From Campylorhamphus procurvoides (taxonomy: Eukaryota > Chordata > Aves > Passeriformes > Dendrocolaptidae), in contig WBMV01003161.1 of assembly GCA_013396655.1 (NCBI GenBank), forward strand, positions 4,190,415-4,254,414: 64,000 bases of DNA, given 5' to 3'. The notes beneath the pieces are model-generated. The model made no database searches. It was not told where the DNA came from and was given only the letters and a program-made list of their open reading frames with translations. The translations under genes were made by a program, and so were the position numbers. This document shows positions 22,901 through 36,700 of the stretch, piece by piece (the first letter of the stretch is position 1; each line of letters opens with the position of its first letter).

Positions 22901-25900
22901 GACATCTGTGTCCTGTGTCCTCCTGGGTTGCTTCAGAACAAGAGCAAAGGCAAGGGATGAGTCAGGAAGAGACACAATGCCCAGCGCAGTAGGAAGCAGT
23001 AAATAAAGCTCTATCTCCTCACACATTAGCAAAATAAAGTATTTTTTTCTCCCTGCTGTATTTATCTCTAACAGCTTCAAAAAGTGACAGAAGTAAAATG
23101 AAAACAACTGCAGGAAGTTTCCCTTACCAACAAGATAAAACATTCCTCAGGAGATGGATTTTTTCCCTTAGCACAAGTTCCCTAAAAAAAAAAAGAAATG
23201 CACAGAAAACAGATAACTAAACAAATTATGACCAATAAATAAACACAATTAAAAGTTCTGCTCCTGTTTGCTGGGAGAGATTTCACTATTTGTGTGAGGC
23301 CCTGCTATAGCTAAAGCTCTCAGCTTTCTACCTCAGAAACTTATTAAATATGACAGAAAAGCACAAAGGAGATGGAAGAATAGTGTAGAAAGCAGAAATC
23401 TTCCAAGGAGTGGTGGTAACTTGTTCAGACAGTGCCAGGCAAGTGCAGTGATGGGAGCTTTTCCTCAGGCTCTCCTGCACTGACCCCAATGCCCAGGAGA
23501 TGGAGCAAACCTTCAGTCTTTATAAAGTTTTCTACAAACATTTTGGGATGGGTTGGGCCACGGCAGAGGCTTCTCATCCACCCAGGAGCTGCAAACATTG
23601 CTCACACTTAACACTGAACAAGCCCAAGATCATAAATGAAAAGTCGGCAGAAACCTACAAGAGTCACATCACGTATTGAGTCACTTAGGCCAACAAGTTT
23701 GGGCCAAACAATATACTGGGTTTAATCTAAAGATTTGTGATCTTTAAAGGCTTGTCTGTGCTCGGGGATGGGGGTCCTTGCCTGAGCCTTGTCCCTCATG
23801 GTCCCTGCACTGGAGGAATGCCCTCCCACATCTCTGAGTATTTCTATTCAAAACCGCAGAGAAAAAGCAGACAGCAATTAAAAACATGAGGCATGGCTTA
23901 TTTTAGCTCAGTGCCCTAATGCCTTTTTAAGGATTCCTGGCAAGGACTGGGTTTTATTCTTCTTCATCCATCAACTAAAAGCACTTGGAAACGCTCCATT
24001 ACACACAGATCTAAGTGGGGTTTTATTTCCCCTCCACACTCCCATCACCAGCATCTACCTTCTGAAGAGAGAGATGTCTGTAAAATTAAACCTTGTGGGT
24101 CTGGTGTTTCACCCTGTTCACCTCTTGGCTTTGTCTGATCATACCAAGTAAGAATTTCTAGGTATTTCTTCACACTGGGAGAGGCAGGAAGGATTCCAGA
24201 GGAGCACAAGAGGCAGGAAAGCTCTTCTCTTCAATGCTGCTGATCAGGCACTAGATGTCCTCAGTTATCCTGGTGAGGAAGGCTGTGGTTACGCAGCAAA
24301 ACACACAGATGAGGCAGGAATTCAAACAAAGCACAAGCAATTTGTATTTCAGCTGTGAACAAACTAGATAATGATTACAAGTATGTCTTTATTACCTCTT
24401 CAGCTGCATTATACAGACCTGGTCTCTGGGAATACTGCTACACACACATCAAAACATCACTCCTGAAATGCCACAAAGCAAACTAGAGGTCTGCAAAAGG
24501 CAAAGTTAAAGGTCCTGGGGAACAACCAGTAAGAGCTGGGTACCACCAGCATCACCAGATCCCTTGCTGGCAATGGACAGGGGGTGCTATGGGGATGTTG
24601 TGCTCCCTCCTCCCCTCTGCCACCCAAGACTGACCCTACACAACATCTGAGAAAGAGAAGTTGGATCTTATTACTTACTGCTCATCCAGACATCCTTTTT
24701 CACTCTGCACTCCCACCCCTCATAAAAGTTCCTAAGAACACCATGTTTGTAGGGCCAGGCATGCAGAGAATGACAAGAGGGGTTCAAGTGCTACAGTTCC
24801 CACCACTCCACTTCCATTTCCAGCTCCTCTGTAGCTCAGCTCTTGCTTACTGGGAATTGCAATCAGGCTCTGAACTCTGTCCCTAGGGGTTTTATACCCA
24901 GTATCCCCAAGTACAGCAAGCCCTTCTCAACACCCTGACCCATCTCAAATTCCCATCTTCTCAACATCATTTGAAACCATTCTGGTCCCATCCCAGCAAG
25001 CCAGGCCAAGTGCCAGTGTTGTGCCAACACGGATGTGTTGGGGTGAGCTAAATCCTGAACACTGATGGAAAAGCCAACAGAAGACTCAAAAGGAATGCAA
25101 ACAATGCTTTAAACAGGGCACAGACTTTGTTACACACCTAATTTCCTTTTTAAATAAAAAGCTTTCAGAGTGCTGATAAATAATTGCCAGCCTGCACTGG
25201 GTGCCATGAGCTCTGGGTAAGGAACTGGACTTTGGATCACTCAGTTTCCTGTTCAAAGCACCGACAGTTTAAAGCAGCCAGGAGCATGAGTCAATGAATG
25301 AAGAATTTGCAAACAGACAAACCCCAAAAACTATTTGGAGAAATGGAACAGCATGACAACATGGGGGTATTTTTAGTAGGCACACCTGCAAGTTCTTGTT
25401 AATACCCATTTTCACCAGCAACCTGGAAATAGGAATAGAATTCAGTGGTGGTTGTGAAATTTATGGATGTCACAAAAAGTAGGCAATAACAAATAACCCT
25501 GAAGAGAGGAGAGTGAGACTAAATAACCCCAACTGCTGAGTGACCAGGGTGCAGAACCAGTGGTACATCTAGAAACCAAGTCATTCTCACTGAAAGGAGG
25601 GTATAAATTCAAGAGGACCCAGCAGACGAGCAACACAACCCCGAGAGCCATGTTCCAAATGGGAAAGGCTGTGGCAATTTTTAGGTGCAAGGCCAGACAA
25701 GCAAGAAGTATTTTCAACAACATGAGGCCACCTCTGCCTATTTATCACTGCCAGGCTGGGGCTGGGCAGCAGGTCCAGGGATATCAACCCTCCCGTGGGG
25801 ATGCTGAGGGAACCCAGCTCAGCTCCCTCAGGGAAGCTGATGCAGAGGCAGAAATTCTGACTTAGGGATGTGTTTTGGGAGTCTCTGAACTGCCCTGGGA

Positions 25901-26073
25901 AAAGCTTCCCCCAGACAATGCCACTGAGCCTCTGCACCCAACCTAACACCACCAAAAGGAAGCAGACCATGGTGACTTACTGAAGGCCCTGAAATAACAC
26001 ACACTGCAGTTTTCCGAGCACTCGAGGAGAAACAGGAGGAATGCTGAAGTGGTTTTGGTAGCACACTTTGTAG

Positions 26074-26079
26074 TTTATT
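26074..26079 (-). terminator. FRMD4B: FRMD4B distal polyadenylation signal (AATAAA on - strand)
   Basis: TTTATT on the + strand. It is the more distal of two canonical signals in the AT-rich tail of the 3'UTR, about 1.58 kb after the stop. Confidence 0.5.
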
Positions 26080-26196
26080 GACCTATACAAAATAATAGGT
26101 CTAAAAAATTCAGAAGTAGTAAAAGAATAAGCAAAAAGAGCTTTCGCATTTCTAGAAGGCTATACAAATATGCAAACCCAAGGAAATAAGTTATTT

Positions 26197-26202
26197 TTTA
26201 TT
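26197..26202 (-). terminator. FRMD4B: FRMD4B proximal polyadenylation signal candidate
   Basis: TTTATT on the + strand reads AATAAA on the - strand, about 1.45 kb after the stop and 120 bases before the distal signal. Either could be used. Confidence 0.4.
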
Positions 26203-27653
26203 TCGTTTTTGTTCGTTTAATTCCAAATTGCAACTCTAATAATACAAACGACTAAGTACCAGCTTAACAAGTGTGTCCTTCTGTATATATTACATGCTCT
26301 GGAATATTGGTAAAAAACGTCAAAAAAGTTTATCAGAAACTTTTCTATTCACAATATGAACAAAGAGTAACTAATCCTTTGTATAAAAGAACAAAAGAGC
26401 ACCATTTCTGGAATCCTGAAGCACAGAACAGCTGAGAAACGAGAGAGATTTTACCCTATGAAGACAAGATGTTGGGAATCTTGCAGGATAACCCATGCCA
26501 ATTTGTTCCTACAGATGGATGACGTGAGGTAGGTTTAGCCCTCTTCAACCAAGACTGCAGTCATGTGGGTTTTGTTCCTACACAAATGGTTTCGTGGAAA
26601 CGCTGTTCTGTCACTCAGTGACTTTGCAACGCACCTGGCAGTTCAGATGACTCGTGGTACAATCCTAATGCCCCTCATTTTAAGGCACCCACTTGGCTGT
26701 TTATGTTTGCATCCACCTTAAAATACTGGCCATTACTACCAAATTGTTCCCTGTGTGATCGCTGGAGCTCCCCACTGTGGACCCTCCATCCACTGTGGCA
26801 GAGCAACATGGAATTCCCACCCGATGAACAGGGCTCACCATGCAGCCACTGTGAAAATCTGCCTACTCCTCCACACAGTTGTACCATGGAAAAGTCATTA
26901 AATGGGTTGTTATTAACTATGCTTTACCATGGAAAAGAGTTCAAAGTTGACTGCTTCTGTTTCCAAAATCCACAACCGCCTATAGTTTTACACGACATTG
27001 TGTCAGCAAGTTTTCTTTCCAGAACTTGCTTGTGGTGCGAACAAACACTCTTCACAACACCCTAAAAACTGGATAAACTCATTCAAACCTCCATAACAAA
27101 AAAACCCCAGCCTTCCTTCAAGTAATGTTCCAGTACTGATTCAGTCACCCTTTGCCTCACTCACACACACAGTTATCTATCCTTCATAAGCCTATGAAAG
27201 TCCTTCCAGGTCATCATAAGCCATGGCAGAATAAATTTTCATTTTCTTCTTCTTTCAGACATCAGAATTGTGCTCCAAGAATTCCCGGTTTTCCATAAGA
27301 GTATCCTTTTCACATTTTCTTTTTTCCTCTGAGGTTTTGCCTTCAACACCTTCCAATCTTCCAAAAAAGTGCTTGCTAAATATAAATACTTCAACCAAGT
27401 GCTGCATCTAGTCGTAGATGAACTGTGGCTTGCCCTGGGTCCCGTGGGCCATCCGGATTCACAAAGAAACGCCATTCGTGGTAAGACTTTGTCAGTTTGC
27501 TACAGTCCCTCTTGATGCTGATTTTAATCTTTCCCAGCAAAACAGCCTGCTTCCTCTCTTTGTTCAGTTTGGAAGTTCCACCCGAGACCCGCCTCGGAGT
27601 CCCAGCGTTTTGTGCAAGGCACGCAGGGGTAGGAATGTGGGGCCACAGGTGGG

Positions 27654-27774
27654 CTACACGAGCGTCCCAGGCTTGGAGTCCTCATGCCAGAACAACCTCT
27701 GCTCGTTGCTGGGCAAGTCCTCTTCCAACTGGTCCTCATCGTCACCACCCAACTGGCTCGGCTCTGTGTATGTT
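27654..27774 (-). CDS. FRMD4B: FRMD4B terminal coding exon
   Basis: The acceptor CTCTTACAG is followed by one base finishing a split Arg codon, 39 residues, and TAG at 27654-27656. It encodes the acidic stretch [12 protein letters not shown] and the conserved end [14 protein letters not shown]. The last residues, T-L-V, fit a class I PDZ ligand (S/T-x-hydrophobic at the C terminus). Confidence 0.95.
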
Positions 27775-30700
27775 CTGTAAGAGAGACACGGCACAAGGGT
27801 CAGCTGAGGGTCGTTCCCAGATACCCAAATTCATGCACTTCCCTTAGGCTTAAAGCAGTGCTGGTTATTTTGAGTTCACTCCTCTGTAATTTGGGTTTAA
27901 AGACAAATCCAGGTTTTGTGCTGTAATTAGGAAAATTGTGTGCAACAGGCACCTCAGCTGATCAAAACTGTCGTGGTATCACTGAGTGGCTTCAGGTTGA
28001 AGGGACCTTAAAGATCATCTCATTCCAAGCCCCCTGCCCTGGGCAGGGACACCTTCCACTAGATAGGTTGTTCCAAGCTCCATCCAGCCTGGATGAGCAC
28101 TGTCAGGACTGCTGAGCATATTGATTGTTTGTTTGCCATGATCACATTAAAGCAGAAAACAGATAATCAGACAAGCGATTCAGAATACAGGAAATTAATA
28201 GCTAATAAACTTCATTTAGATAAAGCTGCCAGTATAAGCCAAATTTTCAAACCTCAATTACAGGAAATTAAGAAATTAGTAGAAACTGTATTTTTAAACA
28301 CTGTTGCTGTAGATATTTAAAATCACGGCAATAAAACAGCCCATGGCATTTAGCTTAGGAAAAAAAGGATCTAGCAGCAGCTTTCATATATTCTCTTACA
28401 CTTTCATTTATTTTAAAACAAACAAAATTAAAAATTCAGCATTTTCACACAAGTCAGTCTGGCAGCCAGCACAAACTGCAACCCACAAAGCAGGAGGCAC
28501 ACGTGGGGGTGGTGTTCTTACTACGGCTGGCTACACTCTGTGTAAAGTGCATTTCAATGTGATGGCATTTGTGGGGGCAGAGTCACTCCCCAGGGCAGGA
28601 GCTCTCTGTCCTCACGGCTGACAGCCAGCCTACTATAGTGGGGGGGGATAGACTGGAAATGCCAAGAAGAAACAGCAAGAGAGTTGCAGGAATTCCTGTA
28701 AGGACTTCACAGACCTTGTGCTCCCTGCAGCCTTTGGGAAACCCCCCTGAGCAGGGGGTCTCTGCAAGCAGCAGCACATTCCCCCTGTTCCTGAGTCCAG
28801 CTCTGCCATGGGAGATGCACTTGCCATAGGTGGTACTACCTTTGAATGCCAGCACTAAGAGAAAAGGCTGAAGGAGGTGTTTCCTTTCCTTTTTTTCCCC
28901 CAAAAGTTCATCAGCATAAGCCCTGCAGCTTCAGAAACCCAACAGGATCGTGTCCTGCCAAGCTGTTGATGGGGTGCAGGAGAGACCCCCCAACAAGGGG
29001 AGTGAGAGGGACTGATCTCAGTGGCTGTCCTGCCCATGATACTGCTCAGAGCATCACAGCCACCAGGGAGTGCAAGATCTTTGATGGTCCAGCACCAGCC
29101 AGAGAAAAAGGCTGTGCAACCAATGAGATCACCCTGAATAATGACTGCTCCCCCTTTCCTTGAGAGTCAGCAGTACAGTGAGTGGTGGTACAGCTGGAAA
29201 CCTACTCTCAAGACATCAGTTTTATAAGTACTCTTCATCCTGGCTCTTTGAAATCAAGCTGATTTTCTCAGAAGTTTTAAGAGCCTGTGAAATGCAGGAG
29301 GAAGGGCAGAAAACCCAGATAAACTCTACTCACCTGCTCTGCAAAGGAAGGTTGCCATAAACATTCCCATAACAGCTGGCATAAGAGGAATGAGACAATG
29401 TATCGTAGTCTGAAAGTCCCAGTGCAACTGGGTTTCGCCAGTTCCCAGCAGTGTTAGCAGAAGATGCTGGAATTAAAAAATAATTACAACAAATTAGTTT
29501 TTTCTCCAGTAAAATCAGCTGAGGCAAATGAGACAATTCTCACCAGCAATTTCCCAGTAGTTTTTGCAGGACACACAGGCAGATGATGCAAACACAAAAT
29601 ATGATTTACAAGCCCTCTAGGGAGGAAAGCAACATAAAAGTGGTGTTCTGGAGCTAGGGATTCTCTTTAAAAAGACTTTCTGACCCATTCAGTGATGTTC
29701 ATGGACTGTGTTTTGGAAGTCATCACAGCCACTGCATTTACAGGGCACAAAGTTTTGCACATTGCTTCTGTAAACACTTCTGTGTTGGTAAACACACCTG
29801 TTTGAAACCCAAATGGCCCTCTGTGCTTCCCTAGACTACTGCCCTTACAAAAGAGAAAAAGGCAGTTTTACCCTAAGGAGAAGGTAACACTTAAGACTTT
29901 CTTGCCAAGAACAGAACAACAAGGTCTTGTTCAGTTCCTTATCCACCTTTCAGGACAGAGTTCTAGCCTGGCTGATTCTATTGAGGGAGTAAAGGTGGGC
30001 AGAAATGAATGCCCAGCAGGGACTTACAGAAACACTCAGCATAGATGAAATCAGACACATTACCTGAAGAGAAGGATGACACCCGACTGCTCGGAGAGCA
30101 CGGCGTCTGCAGGCCAGCAAAGCCCAAACTCCTCTGAGATCCTCTGTCAGACTCAAAGCCTGCCTGCAGGCTGTGACCCTGTTCCTTCTGGCTGGAGGCA
30201 CGCTGGTACCACCCACGGAGATGCTCTGCTACTAAGGCCTTGTGAATGTTTTTGGTTATGTGCTCCGTTTTAGCAACCTGCTTCCTGGGAAGCCTGAGGG
30301 TCGCGTACGGGTTGTGTGGGACTCTGTCCACCTCGTCCTCGTGGTAGGACCTGAATTCCCTGTAACGCTCATATCCGTAATGTGCCGAGGAGCGATAGGA
30401 GGGATTGACACTGTACTGCCCCTCTGTGTCACTCTCATAAACATATCCTCCATTGTAATAAACATCAGGCTCAGTGTATGGGGAATATCCAGAAATATAG
30501 TAATGAGAGGAAGGCTGCTCCTGACTTTTATGGTAGACCCCATTGCGGACATCCTTGTGGGCGAGGTTTGGCATACTGCCTGAACTTGCAGCCGAAATGT
30601 TATGTTTCTTTGACCGTCTTCGACCCCTGGTCCTGTTGTCGAGTGTCTGAGTAGTGTAGTATGGGTTGGGAGTGGGTGTCACACAGTAATACTCTGCACT

Positions 30701-33700
30701 CGACTGGCTCGTGTAGGATGATCCATCATCGAGGATCTCTGTGCTGCTGCTTCGCTGCGACTTGGAGAGGGTGAAGGTTGACTTTTCAGCAGGAGTCTCG
30801 GAAAGCAGGTGGGTTTGGGATTCCAGACTTCCACTGCGCTGCCGGCAGTGGTGTGGGGAAACATCTGGCCTGAAACAACACAGATGTTGGTCGGCTAAAG
30901 GCAGTCACACACAAACATACACACAGAGCTGGAGAGAGTATGCATGGACATGTCAGCTGCCTCCCTGATCCAAGCACAACACAAATCCAGCCTTATCTTT
31001 CCTCACACACCATCTGCATCACTAGAAACTCAGTTTGGCTGAACTTCGTATTTGCTGCAACAGTGGGAGACCCCTCATATAATCATCTGTCACGGTGAGC
31101 AAGGTTAATCTGTGACAGGGGTACACACAGCAAAGGTCACAAACACACATTTGGTAATGATTTACAGGAGGGCTCCCTCTGTTTTTAAGCAGGTAAAGCC
31201 TACACAAGTAACAACCTAGGAGAAGAACATGGAAAGGTGGGTATCCTGTGGTTCTGTCTCTCAAGGCTGCATTACCCCAACCAAACCAACCCTGTGATCT
31301 TGATAACATTATAAGATTCACAGAATCTGTCTCCTTCCCTTGCGTGGATTCTCAGCTGTCTAATAACACAAGTGAGCTCACGCTGCAGCTCTCTTCCCAT
31401 AGTAATGGCATTAATTGATGTTTCGAGAGCCTGACCCTGCTGTAGGGAAAGCTTTATGGCATAGGACCCTCCACACTCCTACCACCATCAGCTTTTATTC
31501 TCCTGCTGCCTAAGACAGACATGGCACTTAAAGCAAAGGTGCCTTACTGTAAGTGGCTGCTGCTGTAGGCATTGCGTGTGAGCACAGGGGTTGTGGGCAT
31601 GCTCCTCCCACCGTGGGGCTGGGGCGGCCGGTCCAGTGTCCTGTAAGGGCTGCTGTGAGTCGAGAGAACATCCCTGGAACACATGACACAGTCCCATTCA
31701 GGGTCAACACAAGTTGCACCACACCAAGTATGAGTGTCTAAAGTCGTTAAGATAAAAAAACAATAAAGGGCAGAACAAACAGGGGAGGGAAAACTAGATG
31801 TGCTTCTCCAGGTAAAAAACAAGTTAAATAGGAAGAAAAATTCAACCCTTTCTTGTGGTTCAAGGGAGGTCTTCACAGGATGACTGGCAGGAAAAGCTGC
31901 TGACAAAAGGAAAAAGCATGAAGGAGAAGAGACAGAGCAGGGAACAGAGAAAGAAAGAAATCAGGTTTTGAAATGAAGCATGTCATAACTAAACGGTTAG
32001 ATATGGTTATAATTCAACTTTGGAACTTCACATGAAGGAATGCTCTGCTTATCTTGAGGGGCAGGTGAGAAAAAAGCAAGGACATGATACTGCTCAAAAC
32101 TTGTCAAAATTTTTAAGCATGCTTTCAACAGGCTGTTCACACAAGATACAGTCCAAAAAATATCAGGATCAGTGGGAATATTTACACTGAAAAGAGCTGG
32201 CACCAGATCAGACTCGTAGGGCACAATCACACAATCATCTGCAGAGCTACTGCTATCAGTGTGCTCCATGGAGCTGTTGTTGTAGCTCAGAAAGTGCCCA
32301 AATGCCATGGATACATACAGCTGGCATTAATGATGGAAGCTGGTTGAACTTGGTAACTCCACGTGCACATGGAGAACTGCCCATCCTGAATTATGTCTGC
32401 TTTGACAATGTACCTGCTGAAACACTGATACCATCAGGAGGGCTGGGTAGGGTTTGGTGTTATCTTAAGCACCAACATTAGGAAAACCACAGGTTGCTTA
32501 ATTAACACTGAAAACAAACCCCAGAAATGTAGACAAAGGGTTAGAGTACCAGTGGGAAAGAACAACTCCTTAAATACAGCCCTTGCTATTACATTTCTCA
32601 CCCAGTTTGAACCTCTTCAGAAAAACTACAGTACTCTTCAGTTTTAAAGACCATGACAGCTACTTGTACACACTTTCATTGCTAAACAGGAAATTGAGCC
32701 CCCAACAGCAAATCCTGTAATCCCAGGAGAGTGTGGGCTCTGCTGGAGTGCCCACAGTGGCTGGCACACAGGCAGCAAGACATGCCTACCTGGAGTGTCT
32801 GGTTTCCAAGAGCTGCTCGTTTATGGATGACTTTCTGAGATGAATTCTCTCCACCCCGAGGGACTTTGGCGGAGGAAGTCTTGGGGAAAGCTGTGCAGAG
32901 CTGGGTCTCTGTGCTGCCACAGGAAGCGATTCATTGACTGCCAGAAAGGAATATGTAATTTGTTAGCAAAATCCTTGTTATTTTTGACCTACATACAAAT
33001 CTGTGGCCCCTAGGGAGAGGCACTTTGCAGTAGAGACAACGACAGAAGCTGTGGATCTAGAAAGGCTCTCCTGCCTGCACTAAGCTCTCCTCCACACATT
33101 GGAGGCTCCTGCATATCCCAGCACCACCAGCTCCTATGGAGATTACACCAGACTGGGGCTGTGCCAGATCACAAAATGGAACTTCCTTGGGAAAACATCT
33201 GTTTGCAGAGCAATCCTTTCCTGGGCCAAGCACGCAAGCTCAGCCTCTGCAAAGACCAGTTCTTGTCCCTCACCTTCCAGCTCTTACTTGAAAATGACAT
33301 TTTAAGAATTAAGTTTTGAAATACAACCTAAAAGGGACTGACTTCAAAAGCGAGGGAATGAGCAAAGACAACTGACAGACACATTTGGCTGAAGGCAATT
33401 GGGAAGATGCTGGTTTGATCCTTGTTCTCACTTTGCTCAGGGCACAACTCAGGCTCCAACAGAGCCAACAGGAAACTCGTACTAATATATATAAATGCAG
33501 GACAAGCATCACAGAGAATATGTTCATAAGTCTGCCTCTACTTCTACTTGTACCAGCAGGAATCAGGTGTAACTCCATTTTAGAGCACCAGATGCGTTGT
33601 ACCGGTCTAAAACTGGGACAAAATGAGATCAGAATCAGACCCGAACTGAAAAGTGAGTAATAATTTAGATAATGTTTGTCCCCAGATGATGATTACCTAG

Positions 33701-36700
33701 TTTAAGGGAGAGGCAAGCCAAGACCTTTCCACCTTGTGGAACAGGGTGTGAGTGTGTGTCTGTGGGTGTATGTGTGAAATGAGTAAGCTGAGCAAACACC
33801 AACCCATGCAAGGTGCAAGCTCACCAGGGAACAGATAAACGTAAACAGAGCGTTAATATATCTGTGACTATTCTACTTTTCTGTAAGTTTTATATGAGCT
33901 GTGAGGACAGAAGGGCTGGGCTAATCTTCCAAGCTCCTAAGTCCTTCAGCCTCTCATCCAGCTCTGGCCATGTCCTAAGGATCTGGTATTTGACATCCAT
34001 AGTGCCCTCAGCTTGCAGGTTGGTGATGTTAAAAGCAACTGCCTTCCCTAAAGATGACTCAGATCAGCTTACAGTGCAGAAACTTTCAAGAACTAACCCA
34101 TTCAGAGGAAAGAAACTCCTGATAAACTGGTTTTTGTTCTGCTACAAAGTAATTTATCATTGAAAGGCACAAATATCATCAAATCATAGAATGGTTTAGG
34201 TTGGAAGGGACCTTAAAGATCATCTAGCTCCAAACCCCTGCCACAGGCAGTGACACTTTCCACTAGACCAGGTCACTCCAAACCCCATCTAACCTGGCCT
34301 TGAATACTTCCAGTGATGGCAAACTGCTAAAGGATGTTAAGTCAAAGGAATGTCTCTGAACAAACACACTCCATAGGAAGAAAAGGATAAGCATCATACC
34401 ATCATCATAGGTGGTTGTGTCAGACAGGGAGCTGCTCTCAGATGGAATTATATCATCTGTGAAGGAAAACAAACACTTTAAGCATAGGAGACCCAACATC
34501 AATTTCAAAATACAATTTATCTTCTACAGTTTCAGAGCCAACTACTATTTGTAACACTGCAATCGTATGTTTTGGACCCTACAGACTGAACAGTCCTGTT
34601 TCATGTCATCACTTTGTCTTTGCTGCAGCTCAGGAAGAGACCCAGGGAATTATCAAAGGAGGTTTTTTTTATCTGCAGCAGGAATCAGGCCAAGATTTAC
34701 AAAGGTGTTTTCCACCCAACTTCCAACAGATCTCACAGGGTGTTTTGGTGCTTCAATAGCAGTCAGAAACCTACACAGACATGTAGATCTTGGCTGTTAG
34801 CATCTAATCTCCTCCAGGTACACCTGAAATCCCACCAGGTAGGTATAAAAAGCCTTTTGAAATTTGGCATTCATTTTTGAATGCTTCATCAGCAGATTCT
34901 GTTTCAATTAAATTAATATCAATCCAGAATAATTCCACTGATTTCCATCATGTTTTGGCAACACAGAAAGCATGAACTGTTGCATGGACATACAAATTTC
35001 TTTTTTTCTTTTACATTTTATTATTTATTCAAAGCATTTTGCAATGCACCCGCCTGCCCTGTCACCTTCATACTACACACTGCACCTCACTGAGACACAG
35101 CCTGTCATGCCTTCCTAAGGTTTGGAGCAGACCAGCAGCAGCAAAGAAATTAGGCTATACTAGAGATAATTAACCTACAGAAGAATCTGTTTCTGGGCTG
35201 TTTCTGGCCAGATTCAGCACTGGTGGGATAAAAGGTCTCCATGAGGAAGCAACAAAAGATGACAGTGGCATCCACTCCATGTGTGACAGCTGGTTGTCCC
35301 AACAGCCACCAGCAGCACAGGCAATGGATGCTGCTCTCTGGCTCTCACAATTTGCTGGGAGGAAAGGTCTGGTTACAACAGTTTGGTAAACAGAGCAGCT
35401 GTTCAAGGACAGCAAAAATCAGGGCTGGCCCCTGCCCTGGAGGGACTTGTCAGACCATTGAGGATGGGCTACAGCTCTCTTTGCAACCTGACACTGGGAA
35501 AAGATTTAGGGGAGCTGATTCATATGGATTTGACCATGGGGTGGTAAAGATGGAACTGGGCCTAGTGCAGGGAGGGAAGAAAAACCTACCTCAGAAAAGA
35601 GAAAAGTTAAAGCCTAAAGCTACATTGCTCAATTCAGGTGGGGTCTGCAGTGATGACATATCTGAATTTAAATCCCAAATCTGTGCAATTTCTTGCAAAA
35701 TTGGAAGAAACTCTGGGCTGTAGAGGAAGTAAAGGAAAGAGAAAGTGGAATATGGGGAGCAGTCCAATATTTCCTTCACTTCCTATCCCTTGGGGCTAGG
35801 ATGAAAACAGCTACAGTTTGATTCCATATATCAGTGTAACATTATTTCTAACGAGTCATTCCCCAAACTCACAGATGCAAGTGACTCATCACTGCTCAGC
35901 CTTCTGAAAGCTGTACCTTGAGCCCAAGAATACTGTTGGTGATGGTGACAAGGTTACACATAAAATCAATTATTGAAGCATCCGACAGCTCTGCTTCAGG
36001 TAAACAAATACACACTGCAGTGCAAGAGCCTGGAACTGGGAGGGAATGCAGCTGCTTATTGCTGGCTAAGTATTCATGGTCTTGCAGTCCCTAACTCCTG
36101 GGAGACCCTTCAGGACACAGACTCTGGTCCCACAGCAAACAAAGGATGTCATATATTAAATGATGGGCTTAGTGCATAAGGACCAACTCCCAGGTTGCCA
36201 GTTTACACAAGAGGACAAAAAGCTGCCAGTAAAAACAACAGCAGCCTGGATGGATGCTGTCCCACTGCACTCTCGCTGCTCACTGGCCTTCCTGGTTGTT
36301 ACCACACACCACCTGTCCCAGGTAATACAGGATCTTTCACAATGAGTATCCAGACTAGCGAGCAAGAGACTGGAAAAACAGATGTTTCCTTCCTCTCTGT
36401 CAATCAGGAACTAGCTGAGCCACATTAAAGAGCCATCATCAGCCTTTCAGAGCAAGCACCTTGTGATGATGGACAGCCCAGTGCTGCCGAGGTGTGTGAT
36501 GGGTAAGCATCCAAACCAAGCCCTCAGCAGGAATGGGACATGGCAAAAGTTTCCCCAAGACACCTGGCTGGGCACAGGAGAAGGGTCTCTTCCAGGGAAA
36601 ACACACGTGGGCAACAGGTCAAGTCTCCAGGGTCAGTAAGAAGACACAAATACAAACAGCAGAAAAATCTTGCATTTTCTTTCCCACCTCATAATCGCCA

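Larger units (their letters stand above)
16834..26054. other. Spacer between LMOD3 (5' side) and FRMD4B (3' end)
   Basis: The 9.2 kb between LMOD3's start codon and FRMD4B's inferred polyadenylation site must contain the LMOD3 5'UTR and promoter. I see no protein-coding gene. It holds a 5S-rRNA-like SINE fragment (18732-18832), a 28/30-bp tandem duplication (19555-19612), a 20-bp direct repeat (19928-19971) and several A/T homopolymer runs. Near-consensus CArG boxes lie 480-600 bases upstream of the LMOD3 ATG. Confidence 0.7.
26055..27653 (-). other. FRMD4B: FRMD4B 3'UTR
   Basis: On the - strand this runs from just after the FRMD4B stop (27654-27656) to about 20 bases beyond the last AATAAA (26074-26079). 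The distal third (about 26060-26400) is very AT-rich and has an additional AATAAA (26197-26202). It contains a perfect 6-bp inverted repeat with a 4-base loop at 27405-27420. Open frames within it are not coding. Confidence 0.65.
32938..34399 (-). other. FRMD4B: FRMD4B intron before exon 12
   Basis: This 1.46 kb intron contains a CR1 tail (34182-34322) and a GT-rich simple repeat (33745-33777). Confidence 0.85.

Noticed and set aside
25442..25970. Open frames of 93-127 codons just past the FRMD4B 3' end
   Set aside because: Low similarity to anything, both strands open, and no splice or initiation context.
28093..28320. 75-codon + strand frame beside a CR1 fragment
   Set aside because: The translation is lysine- and isoleucine-rich and resembles no transposon or cellular protein I recognise. 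Length is compatible with chance in AT-rich DNA.
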